DNA of 64,000 bases from Halalkalibacter akibai JCM 9157 (GCF_000513135.1 NZ_BAUV01000008.1:62001-126000), one strand, 5' to 3'; counted from the first letter of the stretch, positions 8,887-18,794 are shown. Notes: generated by a model from the letters alone, not told the origin. Numbers and translations are program-made.

Positions 8887-8998
8887 GGGTTAGTTCCTCC
8901 AATAGTTTGTTTGGGTATTTACTTTTATTTACTCATAGCTGTGTATCAAGTATTTTATTTAACAAACGAATGGAAAATCCCTTTATAATAATATAAAA

Positions 8999-9033
8999 AT
9001 GAACCTTTTATCATTAATTAATAAAAGGTTCAT
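8999..9033 (-). terminator. Terminator after the DUF4023 gene
   Basis: A 12-bp perfect stem (8999-9010 with 9022-9033). On the minus strand it is followed by TTTTTATATTATT. Confidence 0.8.
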
Positions 9034-9064
9034 CAGTAATTATGTGATAAAGGTTATACCTAAA

Positions 9065-9196
9065 CTACTTATTCGTACTATGCTGCTTACTAGGCAACTT
9101 ACGATTAGCGTGTGCCTTACCTTGACGCTTTTCATTTTGCTTTGCCTTCTCTTGTCTTTCATGTAATTTCTCTACAAACTCGTGTGTATCATCCAT
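9065..9196 (-). CDS. DUF4023 small protein
   Basis: 43 residues, beginning MDDTHEFVEKLHERQEKAKQ and ending in a lysine- and glutamine-rich tail (KLPSKQHSTNK). ATG 9196 is chosen because AGGAGG at 9210-9205 is placed correctly; a longer in-frame start at 9253 has no such site. The pattern matches the short, very hydrophilic DUF4023 proteins of Bacillus, whose role is unknown. The gene sits between two terminators and is transcribed alone. Confidence 0.75.
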   Translation of the reverse strand: MDDTHEFVEKLHERQEKAKQNEKRQGKAHANRKLPSKQHSTNK

Positions 9197-9280
9197 TATG
9201 AAAACCTCCTTTATAGAATTCCTAGTTAATTTCTCCTCACTAAAGAAATTCATACACCTTCAAACTAGAAAGAAAAAAGA

Positions 9281-9300
9281 CTAAGCATAATAATGCTTAG
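9281..9300 (-). terminator. Terminator of the pseudouridine synthase gene
   Basis: An 8-bp stem (9281-9288 with 9293-9300), 4-base loop, followed on the minus strand by TCTTTTTTC. Confidence 0.75.
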
Positions 9301-9315
9301 CCCATTCATATAAAA

Positions 9316-10023
9316 TTACCACTCTTTCGGTTCATAATTGAGCTCTCTGAACAATTGAGTGCGTTCTTTTTTGGATAGGTCTCGCCATTGCCCAGGAGGG
9401 AGATTGCCTAAATGGATATTCATAATTCTTGTTCTTTGAAGTCTGAAGACGTTGTAACCTAATGCTTCGCACATACGGCGAATTTGACGGTTAAGGCCTT
9501 GTGTTAAGATGATTTGGAAGTCGAACTTGGATAGCTGGTGGACTTCACATGGTAGCGTTTTTGTACCTAAGATGTTTACACCCTCTGACATATTTTTTAG
9601 GAATTCAGGGGTGATCGGCTTGTCCACAGAGACAATATATTCTTTTTCGTGTCTATTTTCAGCACGTAAAATTTCGTTAACGATATCGCCGTCATTCGTC
9701 AGAAGGATAAGGCCATCTGAATCTTTATCTAATCTTCCGATGTTAAAAATTCGTAATGGATGATTGACTAGGTCAATAATATTTCCTTTTACTTTTTTTT
9801 CTGTTGTGCTAGTAATACCTACTGGTTTATTTAAAGCAATATATACATTATCTCTTGCGACACGTATCGGTGCTCCGTTAACTAGAACTTCATCTCCAGG
9901 TTCAACCTGGCTTCCGATCTCAGCGCGTTTCCCATTGATTGTAACTCGGCCTTCATTGATTAATTTATCAGCACCTCGTCTTGATGCTTTTCCAGCTTCA
10001 CTAATAAATTTATTAATACGCAT
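9316..10023 (-). CDS. rluF: RluF-type rRNA pseudouridine synthase
   Basis: 235 residues. An S4 RNA-binding domain (about 1-60, [20 protein letters not shown]) precedes the RsuA/RluB/RluE/RluF catalytic domain. The catalytic Asp lies in [20 protein letters not shown], and the C-terminal motif [15 protein letters not shown] is intact. The enzyme converts uridines in rRNA to pseudouridine. The [15 protein letters not shown] segment and the [11 protein letters not shown] segment fit the RluF branch better than RluB. The exact uridine modified cannot be read from sequence. Gene order (DUF4023 downstream, MFS gene upstream on the same strand) gives no further hint. Confidence 0.75.
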   Translation of the reverse strand: MRINKFISEAGKASRRGADKLINEGRVTINGKRAEIGSQVEPGDEVLVNGAPIRVARDNVYIALNKPVGITSTTEKKVKGNIIDLVNHPLRIFNIGRLDKDSDGLILLTNDGDIVNEILRAENRHEKEYIVSVDKPITPEFLKNMSEGVNILGTKTLPCEVHQLSKFDFQIILTQGLNRQIRRMCEALGYNVFRLQRTRIMNIHLGNLPPGQWRDLSKKERTQLFRELNYEPKEW

Positions 10024-10099
10024 GTTACCACATCCTTTAGTGCAGGTTCATTTTCTTGGAATACTTTACTATAACTTATTTAAAAAGCTGAATCAAAGT

Positions 10100-11287
10100 C
10101 TAGTTGGAGATCTCCCTAAGAGGTGATTTAGCTTTCATCTTATAAACTTGATATAACAATAATGCTAGCACCGACAATACAATCCCTAATATGTAAGGTA
10201 ACCCGATTGTAATAGTGAAGAGCCATCCGCCAAGTGGGGGACCTACGACTCGTCCGAGCGAATCAAATGATGATAAAAGACCTGTTGTACGACCATAGCC
10301 GGTCGGTGTTTTTTTCGTTATTAAAGAGGAAACGCTAGGGCGAATTAAGCCATTACCGACACCAAAAATCGTTAAGAAGAGAGCTGCAGTGAAGAAGCTA
10401 TCAATAAATAAAATAAGAGAAAAACCGATTGCTGAGATGACAATTCCAATTTGAATAACTAAGCCTTCTCCGTACTTCTTCGTTAGTTTTCCGACTAACC
10501 CACCTTGTACAAGTGCTCCAGCAAGACCCATGATCATGAAAATATAACCAAGTTCCACAGCGCCTAAATTAGCTTTCTCATAAGCAAAATAAGCAAAAGT
10601 TGCTTCTAAGCCAGCTAAAGAGACAGACACGAACCATTGAAGGATAAAAAGAATCGAAACAGGACCTTGCAATGCACTAAACAAGGATTTTTTTTCTGTT
10701 AATTGTTTGTTGCGTTGTTCAGCAGTTAATGATTCTTTTAGAACAAGAAAAACGAATAAAAATGTGATAATGGATAGAGTACCAGCAATGTAAAAAGGAA
10801 CACTTAAGTTAGATTGAGAAAAAATACCTCCTATAGCTGGTCCAAAAATAAATCCTAAACCGACAGAAGCTCCGATTATTCCCATTCCTTTACCACGGTC
10901 TTCGTCTGAGGTAATGTCAGCTACATAAGCCATAACAGTCGGCATATTAGCAGAAGAGAAAAATCCACCTATCACCCTTGCAGCAAAAAGCATCCACAGT
11001 GTAGAGGAGACGGCTAATAAGAAAAAAGATAGAGCAAGACCGAAAATTCCAATCATGATAACTGGCTTACGTCCAACTCGATCAGAAATACGCCCCCACA
11101 TCGGTGCAAATATGAGCTGCATAACGGAGTAAACAGCCATTAATAAACCTAATTGTGTTGGTGTAGCCCCTATTTCTTCAACGTAAAAGGGCATTACAGG
11201 AATAATGATTCCAAATCCAACCATGACAAGAAACATGACAGCAAATAAGACAGGTAACGCTTTTTTTGATTCCAATATTGTATTCAC
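10100..11287 (-). CDS. MFS drug:proton antiporter (DHA1 type)
   Basis: 395 residues, twelve predicted membrane segments. Loop 2-3 carries the MFS motif A GRISDRVGRKPVI, and motif C is visible as GLGFIFGPAIGGIF in segment 5. This is the 12-segment DHA1 class (TetA/BmrA-like), normally exporting drugs or metabolites in exchange for protons. The start is uncertain. GTG 11287 directly abuts its GGAG, whereas TTG at 11275 lies 11 bases after it and would give 391 residues. The gene is transcribed divergently from the luciferase-like monooxygenase. The substrate is unknown. Confidence 0.85.
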   Translation of the reverse strand: MNTILESKKALPVLFAVMFLVMVGFGIIIPVMPFYVEEIGATPTQLGLLMAVYSVMQLIFAPMWGRISDRVGRKPVIMIGIFGLALSFFLLAVSSTLWMLFAARVIGGFFSSANMPTVMAYVADITSDEDRGKGMGIIGASVGLGFIFGPAIGGIFSQSNLSVPFYIAGTLSIITFLFVFLVLKESLTAEQRNKQLTEKKSLFSALQGPVSILFILQWFVSVSLAGLEATFAYFAYEKANLGAVELGYIFMIMGLAGALVQGGLVGKLTKKYGEGLVIQIGIVISAIGFSLILFIDSFFTAALFLTIFGVGNGLIRPSVSSLITKKTPTGYGRTTGLLSSFDSLGRVVGPPLGGWLFTITIGLPYILGIVLSVLALLLYQVYKMKAKSPLREISN

Positions 11288-11465
11288 TCCAGATACTGAA
11301 CTGTTATATTTTTTAATTGTACTTATTTTACCATATGTAGAGCAAAAACTAGCTATCCGTGACGGCTTATTCTCTAAATCAGTTAAAAAACTTGAAATGG
11401 TAAAGATGTAAACTCAAAATAAAGTTAATAGTTATCATGAAATTGAAAATAAGGAGGAGTAAGTA

Positions 11466-12512
11466 GTGGAAATTGGAGTTAGTACCTTTGTAGAAGTAAC
11501 CCCAGATGTGAATACGGGAAAGGTAATTAGTCATGCCGAGAGGTTACGTGAGGTTGTAGAAGAAATTGTTTTAGCTGATCAGGTTGGATTGGATGTGTTT
11601 GGAGTTGGCGAGCATCATCGCAAAGATTTTGCTGCCTCTTCGCCTGCCGTTGTACTTGCCGCAGCTGCGTCACAAACTAAACGAATAAGGTTAACAAGTG
11701 CGGTTACTGTGCTTTCCTCAGCCGACCCAGTTCGTGTCTTTCAAGATTTCGCGACGCTAGATGGAATTTCAAATGGTCGTGCAGAAATTATGGCAGGACG
11801 TGGTTCTTTCATTGAGTCATTTCCACTATTTGGCTATGATCTAAACGACTATAATGAGTTGTTTGAAGAAAAACTTGATTTGCTGCTAAAGCTACGTGAT
11901 TCAGAAAAAGTAAGCTGGAGAGGTGGTCATAGACCAGCCTTTACAAACCAAGGTATTTACCCTCGTCCTGTGCAAGACCCAATACCTGTTTGGATTGGGA
12001 GCGGTGGAAATTCAGAATCTGTTATTCGGGCTGGTTTACTTGGCCTTCCGCTAGTGTTGGCTATTATCGGAGGTCGACCGTTACAATTTGCCCCTTTAGT
12101 TGAACTTTATAAACGAGCTGCAGCTAAGGCGGGTCATGACGTTTCTACTTTACCCATTGCATCGCATTCACACGGCTTTATTGCTAAGGATACAAATACG
12201 GCAGCCGATAAGTTCTTTGCGCCTACTCAACATGTAATGAACGTTATTGGGAAAGAACGTGGTTGGGGTCATTATGACCGTGCAAGCTACGATGCTGCGA
12301 GAAGTTTTGAAGGAGCCCTTTATGTAGGTGATCCAGTAACAGTAGCTGAAAAGATTATTCATTTAAGAAAAAATGTTGGAATTACCCGTTTCATGCTTCA
12401 CGTACCAGTTGGCTCTATGCCTCATAATGATGTGATGAGTGCGATTGAATTACTAGGAAAAGAAGTAGCTCCACGCGTCCGAGAAGAAATAGCGAAGTGG
12501 GAAGCTAAGTAA
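11466..12512 (+). CDS. LLM-class flavin-dependent oxidoreductase
   Basis: 348 residues from GTG 11466 behind AAGGAGGAG. It has the TIM-barrel pattern of bacterial luciferase relatives: GLDVFGVGEHHRKDFAASSP, then IRLTSAVTVLSSADPVRVFQ, GRAEIMAGRGS, and PIPVWIGSGG before the C-terminal helices. These are the FMN-binding and substrate-pocket regions in the family. Such enzymes use reduced flavin and O2 on many substrates. Its own terminator follows at 12530. Divergence from an MFS exporter might mean joint handling of one compound, but nothing proves it. Confidence 0.85.
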   Translation: MEIGVSTFVEVTPDVNTGKVISHAERLREVVEEIVLADQVGLDVFGVGEHHRKDFAASSPAVVLAAAASQTKRIRLTSAVTVLSSADPVRVFQDFATLDGISNGRAEIMAGRGSFIESFPLFGYDLNDYNELFEEKLDLLLKLRDSEKVSWRGGHRPAFTNQGIYPRPVQDPIPVWIGSGGNSESVIRAGLLGLPLVLAIIGGRPLQFAPLVELYKRAAAKAGHDVSTLPIASHSHGFIAKDTNTAADKFFAPTQHVMNVIGKERGWGHYDRASYDAARSFEGALYVGDPVTVAEKIIHLRKNVGITRFMLHVPVGSMPHNDVMSAIELLGKEVAPRVREEIAKWEAK

Positions 12513-12529
12513 TCATCAAAGGTATTAAG

Positions 12530-12567
12530 AAGGCTGCAGAAAAACATAAATTTGCAGCCTTTTTTTA
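12530..12567 (+). terminator. Terminator of the monooxygenase gene
   Basis: AGGCTGCA (12531-12538) pairs with TGCAGCCT (12553-12560), followed by seven T. Confidence 0.85.
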
Positions 12568-12714
12568 TAAAATAGAAAGATAATCTAGGAATAAAAAGGA
12601 ATATTTAGTTAAAATGTGACATCTTTCGACTTTGTTCAACAATATCTATTAAAACCTGTAAGATTGTATTATAATAGGTCTAAAGTTGAGTGATCTTAAT
12701 TGTTAATTACATAA

Positions 12715-12786
12715 TTTGGCAAACTGTGTGAAAGCATAGGACGCAAAGCCACGGGTCTTCGCATAGCATGATAGCCGGGTTGCAAA
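12715..12786 (+). promoter_or_regulatory. c-di-GMP-I (GEMM) riboswitch aptamer
   Basis: The segment contains the hallmark strings GACGCAAAGCCACGGGTCTT and ATGATAGCCGGGTTGC, with a GAAA tetraloop element between (12730 region). The outer stem joins TTTGgCAA near 12715 to TTGCAAA at 12780-12786. This is the conserved core of the class I c-di-GMP riboswitch. A TATAAT at 12670-12675 is the likely -10 of its promoter. The terminator at 12790 follows at once, so control is probably by transcription attenuation of the GGDEF-EAL gene. Confidence 0.93.
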
Positions 12787-12789
12787 GGG

Positions 12790-12819
12790 AACTGCTATGG
12801 AGCAGTTTTTTATTTTTTT
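12790..12819 (+). terminator. Riboswitch-controlled terminator (expression platform)
   Basis: AACTGCT (12790-12796) and AGCAGTT (12801-12807) form a stem with loop ATGG, then TTTTATTTTTTT. GCTAT at 12794-12798 could instead pair with ATAGC at 12771-12775 in the aptamer. That rival pairing would act as an antiterminator that the ligand-bound aptamer blocks. If so, high c-di-GMP turns the operon off; this direction is inference. Confidence 0.85.
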
Positions 12820-12838
12820 ATAGGGGGTGAATAGGTAT

Positions 12839-15460
12839 ATGGAACTAAATAGAGCGAAAATTATAATGTTTGTAATCTTATTTTCGTTAGCTTTTTTTAC
12901 AAGAATAAATGTAATTGAGTTACCTTTAGGAATTACAATTACATTTGTAAGTATATTTCTTCTTTTAATTTTGCGCCTTTATAATTTGAGAACAGCTCTT
13001 TTATCTGCATTGCTTATTCACCTCATCTCTGTTTTTAATTTTCAATTTATTTTGTGGGATATTGGAATGTTCTTAGAACTTGTTTTTATATCTCTAGTTT
13101 TTCGTTATAAACCAAAATCAAATATTGTTATATGGGGAGCTCTATTTTGGGTCTTTATAGGAGTAATTAGTTCAGCGTGGGTTTATTATTTCGCATTTGA
13201 TTTAAAGTATGAGAGCGTTTTAATATTTTCTGCAGCAAAGGATATTTTGAATGGAGTCTTTAATATTTTGGTGTTTGATATACTTCTAACTTATCTTCCT
13301 TTTCACAAATGGATGAGACAAAGATCACCGAAAACGATAGATATAAAACAACTTTTATTCCATTTATCTTGTGCGTCCATGATTTTGCCATTTTTATTGT
13401 ATGCCACGTTTAATTTATGGAATTCAATTGAAACCGTGGAGAAAAATTTAATTCAAAGTGCGGAACAAAATGTGAAGCAAGTAGAGCAAGAATTGAAATC
13501 TTGGAATACGGAAGACATTCTAAGTTTAAAGTTGTTCGGTGTTATCCAAATTGGCTATCTTGAACAGTTTCTAGCGACTACAACTCTCCAAGAAGAGTTG
13601 ATAGTGACTACTACTGATGGAATTATCATTGCCACAAATAACGATATGTACCAACCTAAAGACTACTTTGATTGGATGATAGAAAATAAGGTTCAACAAG
13701 TAAATCCTCATTTTTATCAGGTTATTCCAGATGACGATACAATCCCGGTTCACAAGTGGGCGAATGGATATTATCTTTATGAAACATTTATAGACTCTCC
13801 TGAATTAAAGCTGTTAGTAAAACAACCGATAAAGCCCCATCAGGAGAAAATTTTTAGTGAGTTTGTTGACCAATTTATGTTTCTGACTATTTTTGTGTTG
13901 TTTGCCTTGGTCTTTTCAATCTCGTTACATCGCCTTTTAGCTAAAACACTTAATCGGTTGGCAAAAACAACTAATGGTTTAGCAAGGAAGTTGAAAACCT
14001 TTGAGCCAGTCCAATGGCCAGCTTCTCGTATTACAGAGATTGCCTCATTAATAGAAAATTTCAAGGCAATGTCAGTAGGTTTACAAAACATGTTAAAAGA
14101 AAGTAATAAGTTAAATGAAAAGCTAAGAGAGCAAGCAGAGGAACTAAAGAGGTCGGAGAATATGTTACATAAACTAGCGTTCTATGATAGTTTAACATCT
14201 TTGCCTAACCGACAATATTTCCAACAGTATTTACCTACGACCATTCAAGAAGCGAAATATAAGAAATTCAATGTAGCGGTTTTATTTATGGACTTGAATC
14301 AATTTAAGCAAATTAATGATACGTTAGGTCATTCAGCCGGAGACGAACTATTGAAATTTATAGCCAATAAACTAGTTGAGCTTGAAACTAGTAAAGTTCA
14401 AGCTTTTCGTTTAAGTGGGGATGAGTTCGTCATAATCGTAAAGGAAGTAGCAAATAAACATGAAGTGTTAAAAATAGCAAAAGCAATAGAAGAAATTTTT
14501 GAAAAACAAATCCTTATTCAAGAGCAGTTGTTGCATGTATCAGGTAGTGTTGGAATTAGTATGTATCCAGCGGATGGAGAAGATGAACACACTTTAGTCC
14601 AAAACGCCGATATTGCGATGTATAGCAGCAAGGCAAAACCAGGAACGACTGTTGAATTTTATAATGAAGAGATGAGAGTAGACTTCACAGATAAAATTAA
14701 GATAACAAATGAATTAAAAAAGGCAATAAAGAGGGGCGAATTTCAACTTCATTATCAACCAAAAGTAAGTAAATCTAAACAGCTTAAAAGTGTAGAAGCT
14801 TTAATTAGATGGAAAAACAAAGATATGGGTGATGTTAGTCCAGCTTTATTCATTCCTTTAGCTGAAGAATGTGGATTAATTCATAAAATAGATCAGTGGG
14901 TTTTATATCATGCGTGTAAACAAAATAAAGAGTGGCAGAATGCTGGTTATCCAAAGATTAAAGTCTCTGTGAACGTCTCTGTTAAAAATTTTCATCAATC
15001 TCAATTAGTAGAAAAATTAAAAGAAACATTAGTCGAAACAAAATTAGAGGCAAAATATTTACAAATTGAGTTAACTGAAAGTGTATTCATTGAAAATAGT
15101 GAAACTGTCATTGAAATGATTCACCAAATAAGACAGTTAGGTGTCTCGGTATCAATTGATGATTTTGGGAAGGGCTTTTCATCATTAAGTCACTTAATGA
15201 ATCTACCAATTAGTGAAATTAAACTAGACCGACAATTTATAACCAATGTAAATGCTGATCATAAAAAAGCGCTTATTGCTAGTCATATTGTTGAGATGGC
15301 TCACCAATTAAACTTTAATGTGGTAGCTGAAGGCGTAGAAACAAGTGAAGAGTTAGAGTTTCTAAAGCAGATTGAATGTGACGAATTACAAGGTTTTCTT
15401 TTTAGTAAACCTGTTCCTAAGGAGATATTCGAACAATTCCTAAAAGCGCCTCAATTTTAA
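12839..15460 (+). CDS. Membrane GGDEF-EAL c-di-GMP enzyme with extracytoplasmic sensor
   Basis: 873 residues. ATG 12839 is preferred to GTG 12827 because GGGGGTGA (12823-12830) is placed properly for it. Order: about five membrane segments (8-155), another near 170-190, an extracytoplasmic domain (about 192-340), a membrane segment (about 343-363), HAMP and coiled coil, GGDEF (about 452-610), EAL (about 620-865). The cyclase motif reads SGDEF, with the first Gly replaced and no RxxD inhibitory site, so it may only bind GTP. The EAL residues are complete: VEALIRW, SVNVS, ELTES, IDDFGKG, KLDRQ, AEGVET, QGF. A phosphodiesterase is therefore the best guess. It is controlled by the upstream c-di-GMP riboswitch. 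Confidence 0.9.
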   Translation: MELNRAKIIMFVILFSLAFFTRINVIELPLGITITFVSIFLLLILRLYNLRTALLSALLIHLISVFNFQFILWDIGMFLELVFISLVFRYKPKSNIVIWGALFWVFIGVISSAWVYYFAFDLKYESVLIFSAAKDILNGVFNILVFDILLTYLPFHKWMRQRSPKTIDIKQLLFHLSCASMILPFLLYATFNLWNSIETVEKNLIQSAEQNVKQVEQELKSWNTEDILSLKLFGVIQIGYLEQFLATTTLQEELIVTTTDGIIIATNNDMYQPKDYFDWMIENKVQQVNPHFYQVIPDDDTIPVHKWANGYYLYETFIDSPELKLLVKQPIKPHQEKIFSEFVDQFMFLTIFVLFALVFSISLHRLLAKTLNRLAKTTNGLARKLKTFEPVQWPASRITEIASLIENFKAMSVGLQNMLKESNKLNEKLREQAEELKRSENMLHKLAFYDSLTSLPNRQYFQQYLPTTIQEAKYKKFNVAVLFMDLNQFKQINDTLGHSAGDELLKFIANKLVELETSKVQAFRLSGDEFVIIVKEVANKHEVLKIAKAIEEIFEKQILIQEQLLHVSGSVGISMYPADGEDEHTLVQNADIAMYSSKAKPGTTVEFYNEEMRVDFTDKIKITNELKKAIKRGEFQLHYQPKVSKSKQLKSVEALIRWKNKDMGDVSPALFIPLAEECGLIHKIDQWVLYHACKQNKEWQNAGYPKIKVSVNVSVKNFHQSQLVEKLKETLVETKLEAKYLQIELTESVFIENSETVIEMIHQIRQLGVSVSIDDFGKGFSSLSHLMNLPISEIKLDRQFITNVNADHKKALIASHIVEMAHQLNFNVVAEGVETSEELEFLKQIECDELQGFLFSKPVPKEIFEQFLKAPQF

Positions 15461-15478
15461 GAGAGAAAGAGGTGTATG

Positions 15479-16795
15479 ATGAAGTACATCATTTTAATTA
15501 TGAGTTTTTTATTAGTTGTTGGTTGTCAAAAAAAGGTTGAAGAGATAGATCAAAGTACTATGGATACTCAATCTAATAAAAGCGAGTCAACTGTTGAATT
15601 AGAGCTCTGGTCATATTATGGGGAAGGTTGGGATACAGTTATAGATGCATTTAAGGAAATTCATCCAAATATAAAGGTTAAAGTAAGTACATTACCTTAT
15701 GACACTTATGTAAATTACTATTTACGTGCTTTAGCGAATAAGGAAGTTCCAGATCTCATGGTTATAGATAGTTCACACTTCGGGCTTTTTAAAGCAATTG
15801 ACGGACTAGATAATCTACTAGAGCCTCCTTACCAGTTAACTAAGTATAAGGAGAATTTCTCCATACCTCTATGGAACATGGGCCTTTCACATGATGAGTC
15901 AAGAATGGTTGGCCTTCCATATGAAACATCACCTCTTGTGACGTATTATCGAGCTGACCTTATGGAGAAGTATGGATTTCCCTCAGATCCGGAAACCCTT
16001 GGAAATTTCTTGGAGGATCCAAATAACTGGCTAGAGATAGGGAAAGCATTGAAACAAGATCACATTTCGATTACCCAATGGTTAATGGATCCAATTCATA
16101 TTTATGAATCAACGAGGGGTAATTTTAATAAAGAGCTAGAATTCATAAAAAATGATCAAACTTTTGAACAAGCAATAGAAATTGCTATAACATCTCGTGA
16201 TCTGGGGTTAGTATCCTATCTTGATATATGGTCATCAAATGGTTTACAGGCATTAAAAAAAGACCAGATTGCCATGCTCTATTTAGGAAGTTGGGGCGCA
16301 GAACAATTGAAAAATTGGGTACCGGAGCAAGAAGGAAAGTGGAGAGTAACTCGACTTCCATTTAATCAATATGGAGCAAGCAATAGTACAATTATGGCGA
16401 TTCCAGCAGATAGTATTCAGAAAGAAGCAGCATGGAAATTCATGGAGTTTTATACGATTAAAATTAAAGAATATGGCACTACGGGTACCGTAACAGGTTA
16501 TCTTCCAGGCAGAAATAATGTAGATAGGATGAATTATGAAAATGAGTTTTTTGGTGGACAAAAAGACCAGCAATTGTACGAGAAACTTATAAAACATGTG
16601 GATGAACCATATATAACGCCACTTGATCAAAAGGCGAAAACGATCTGGGAAGCTACTATTAATACAGGGGTTGAGCGGCAGTTTCAAAGTCATGAGATTG
16701 TTGGGATGGTTAATGAAGCTATTGAGGAACAACTAGGGAAGGATATCGAGATATTGAGGGGAGTAGGGAGTAAGAAAGATATTCAGAGAAAATGA
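15479..16795 (+). CDS. Extracellular solute-binding lipoprotein (family 1)
   Basis: 438 residues. A lipoprotein signal peptide ends in LLVVGC, so the mature protein would be anchored to the outer membrane face. The mature part resembles sugar-binding proteins: LELWSYYGEGWDTVIDAFKE, then VPDLMVIDSSHFGLF, GLPYETSPLVTYYRADL and AMLYLGSWGAEQL. ATG 15479 (six bases after AAAGAGG) is preferred to ATG 15476. It begins 18 bases after the stop of the GGDEF-EAL gene. No ABC permease or ATPase is nearby, so it may present a ligand to that membrane protein rather than serve uptake. That idea is inference. A hairpin at 16819 follows. Confidence 0.85.
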   Translation: MKYIILIMSFLLVVGCQKKVEEIDQSTMDTQSNKSESTVELELWSYYGEGWDTVIDAFKEIHPNIKVKVSTLPYDTYVNYYLRALANKEVPDLMVIDSSHFGLFKAIDGLDNLLEPPYQLTKYKENFSIPLWNMGLSHDESRMVGLPYETSPLVTYYRADLMEKYGFPSDPETLGNFLEDPNNWLEIGKALKQDHISITQWLMDPIHIYESTRGNFNKELEFIKNDQTFEQAIEIAITSRDLGLVSYLDIWSSNGLQALKKDQIAMLYLGSWGAEQLKNWVPEQEGKWRVTRLPFNQYGASNSTIMAIPADSIQKEAAWKFMEFYTIKIKEYGTTGTVTGYLPGRNNVDRMNYENEFFGGQKDQQLYEKLIKHVDEPYITPLDQKAKTIWEATINTGVERQFQSHEIVGMVNEAIEEQLGKDIEILRGVGSKKDIQRK

Positions 16796-16818
16796 ATTAT
16801 GATGACTATATATTGATG

Positions 16819-16848
16819 AACCATTTTTTATATTTTGAAAAAATGGTT
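16819..16848 (+). terminator. Hairpin after the lipoprotein gene
   Basis: An 11-bp perfect stem (16819-16829 with 16838-16848) whose left arm ends in six T. There is no T run after it, so termination is likely but unproven. The rest of the gap to 17063 holds only a stop-bounded frame at about 16878-16970 without a start codon. Confidence 0.5.
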
Positions 16849-17063
16849 AGTGTGCAACACTAAAAGAATTGGTGTAATTAATAGGAAGACGATTAAAACT
16901 AGAACATTTAATAAAAGTAGTTCAAGACCAGCAAGAAGTAACAATCTTTCTAGTAAACCTACCAATGTAAAACGTATTTAGTAGTGTTTACCTATTTAAA
17001 ATAATTTAAAAGTATTTGTACAAAAGAGGAAAAGTGAAAGTGATATTATAAAATGGAGATGAA

Positions 17064-17093
17064 AAAAGCAGTAGTTAATTAACTACTGCTTTT
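17064..17093 (-). terminator. Terminator of the flavin monooxygenase gene
   Basis: A 30-base perfect palindrome centred at 17078. On the minus strand it is followed by further T, giving a six-T tail. Confidence 0.75.
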
Positions 17094-17159
17094 GGTATCC
17101 TTAAAGTTTTACATAATTAATATGTTTTAAAAAATAGGGTAACGCTTATTAAGTTTTTA

Positions 17160-18589
17160 TCACATCTCAACCTTACTTCCCTCAGACCACTCCCCAAAAA
17201 ACTCAATCTCATTATAGCTAAAGTAGTCTTCAAGAACCTCTTCACGATTATCTAAGAAAAGTTGATCGGCGACTGCAGTTGCGAGCTTTGGAATACTAAA
17301 GCGTAGACCTGAAAGAGCAGAAGCAGAAACACCACAACTAATTAAGGCAGAATAATTAAATGCGAACAATCCATGTAAGTTGTTATCTCTCTTTTTATCG
17401 CGACTTATAAAAGCAAAGCCAGGACTAAGATAAGGGTGTGCATCTAGAATAGGGTTTGATAGATGTTTTGGTGCGCTGAACCGATCGCTCCAACGGGTAA
17501 TCTCTTTTTCAACGAGCTTTAACTCTGGTCGGAGGGCAGGATCTGTGAGTAACCCAGTACTGATAATTAAAAAATCAAAAGTGAATGTTTCATGAGGAGT
17601 TGTTACCACTGCACATTCATCTTCCGCTTTTACATGTTGCCATGGTGAATCTAGGTGCAGGTGAAATCCGGGCCAAGCTTTTGCTCGTTCAAATGTATCA
17701 TTTGTCGGTGGTTGGTTATGTTTGAAAAATGAGTCATGACGGCATATTTTTCATGATCATCTAAAGCATGATAGCGTTCAATCATACCTGAAACTTCCAT
17801 TTGTCTGATAGGGTTGATACGTGGCATTTCTTTGCGACGAATAAATACGTGTGCCTCGGCTACTCCCTCTGATAAGGCGAAGTTGGCGTTGTCAAAGGCA
17901 GAAGCACCTCCACCTAATATAGCAATTTTCTTTCCTTTTAGTACATCAAAATTAATTGATTTTGATGTGTGTGCATAAAGGTGGCTTGGTAAAGTATCTT
18001 TAACGAGTGGAGGAACATGCCATTCGCCGCCACCTTGAATGCCAGTAGCAAGAATCACTTTTCGTGCTAAAATTTCATTTGACGATGTATTTGAGCCACT
18101 CAAGTGAAGTCGAAATAATCCTTTTTCTACAGGCTCTACAAGATTTAATTTCACTTCATTTATAACCGGTAAACTTAGAATTTTTCGGTACCAACGTAGA
18201 TAATTCATCCATTCGCCACGAGGAATCTTATCCAACTGTTCCCAGCCTTCCTCATCATGCTGCGCTTCCCACCAAGATCTGAAAGTAAGTGATGGTACAC
18301 CTAAATCAATAGAAGTTAAGTGCTTCGGTGTTCTTAATGTTACCATACGAGCATAAGTTTCCCACGGACCTTCTAAACCTTCCTGATTTTCATCAATTAC
18401 TAGTATGTTAGAGACGCGTTCACGTAAAAGTCCAAAAGCAGCTCCTAAACCGCTTTGCCCGCCTCCGATAATGACTACATCATAAACATGTCCCTCTGAA
18501 TGAATGAAAGGGCGCACCCAATTTGAACGACCATAAGCTAGATAAGAGAGTTCCGTCTTGACACGTTTGTTTAAAGCATCTAAGCTCAT
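17160..18589 (-). pseudogene. FAD/NAD(P)-binding flavin monooxygenase, frameshifted
   Basis: Two adjoining frames together encode one protein of about 476 residues. The N-terminal part from ATG 18589 (GAAGGGA nine bases upstream) has VIIGGGQSGLGAAFGLL (FAD site), then ATGIQGGGEWHVPP and KIAILGGGASAFDNA (NAD(P) site). The frame is lost at the A5 run 17725-17729. One more A there restores FERAKAWPGFHLHLDSPW and joins the C-terminal part (LIISTGLLTDPALRPEL, GLFAFNYSALISCGVSASA). This is the architecture of flavin-containing monooxygenases and lysine/ornithine N-hydroxylase relatives. The missing base lies in a homopolymer, so a read error is quite possible. The substrate is unknown. Confidence 0.8.
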
Positions 18590-18794
18590 ACATTTCATTC
18601 CCTTCAACTTATGTAACTTCCACGACTCTAAGATTTTTTTTAATCGTAGCATGGTTATCTAGAAGGTTGGATGTATGCTTTAACTAAACTAATGAATATA
18701 AATTATTCATTATAACTAAAGCTTTAGTTAATTGGTAAAAAGATCTTAATAATCAGTTGTTTCAATTAAGTGTTAGATGATCGAACATAGAAAT

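Noticed and set aside
16861-16979. Short protein-like frame after the lipoprotein gene
   Set aside because: No start codon with ribosome site, and only about 30 residues between stops; it could be a remnant but cannot be supported.
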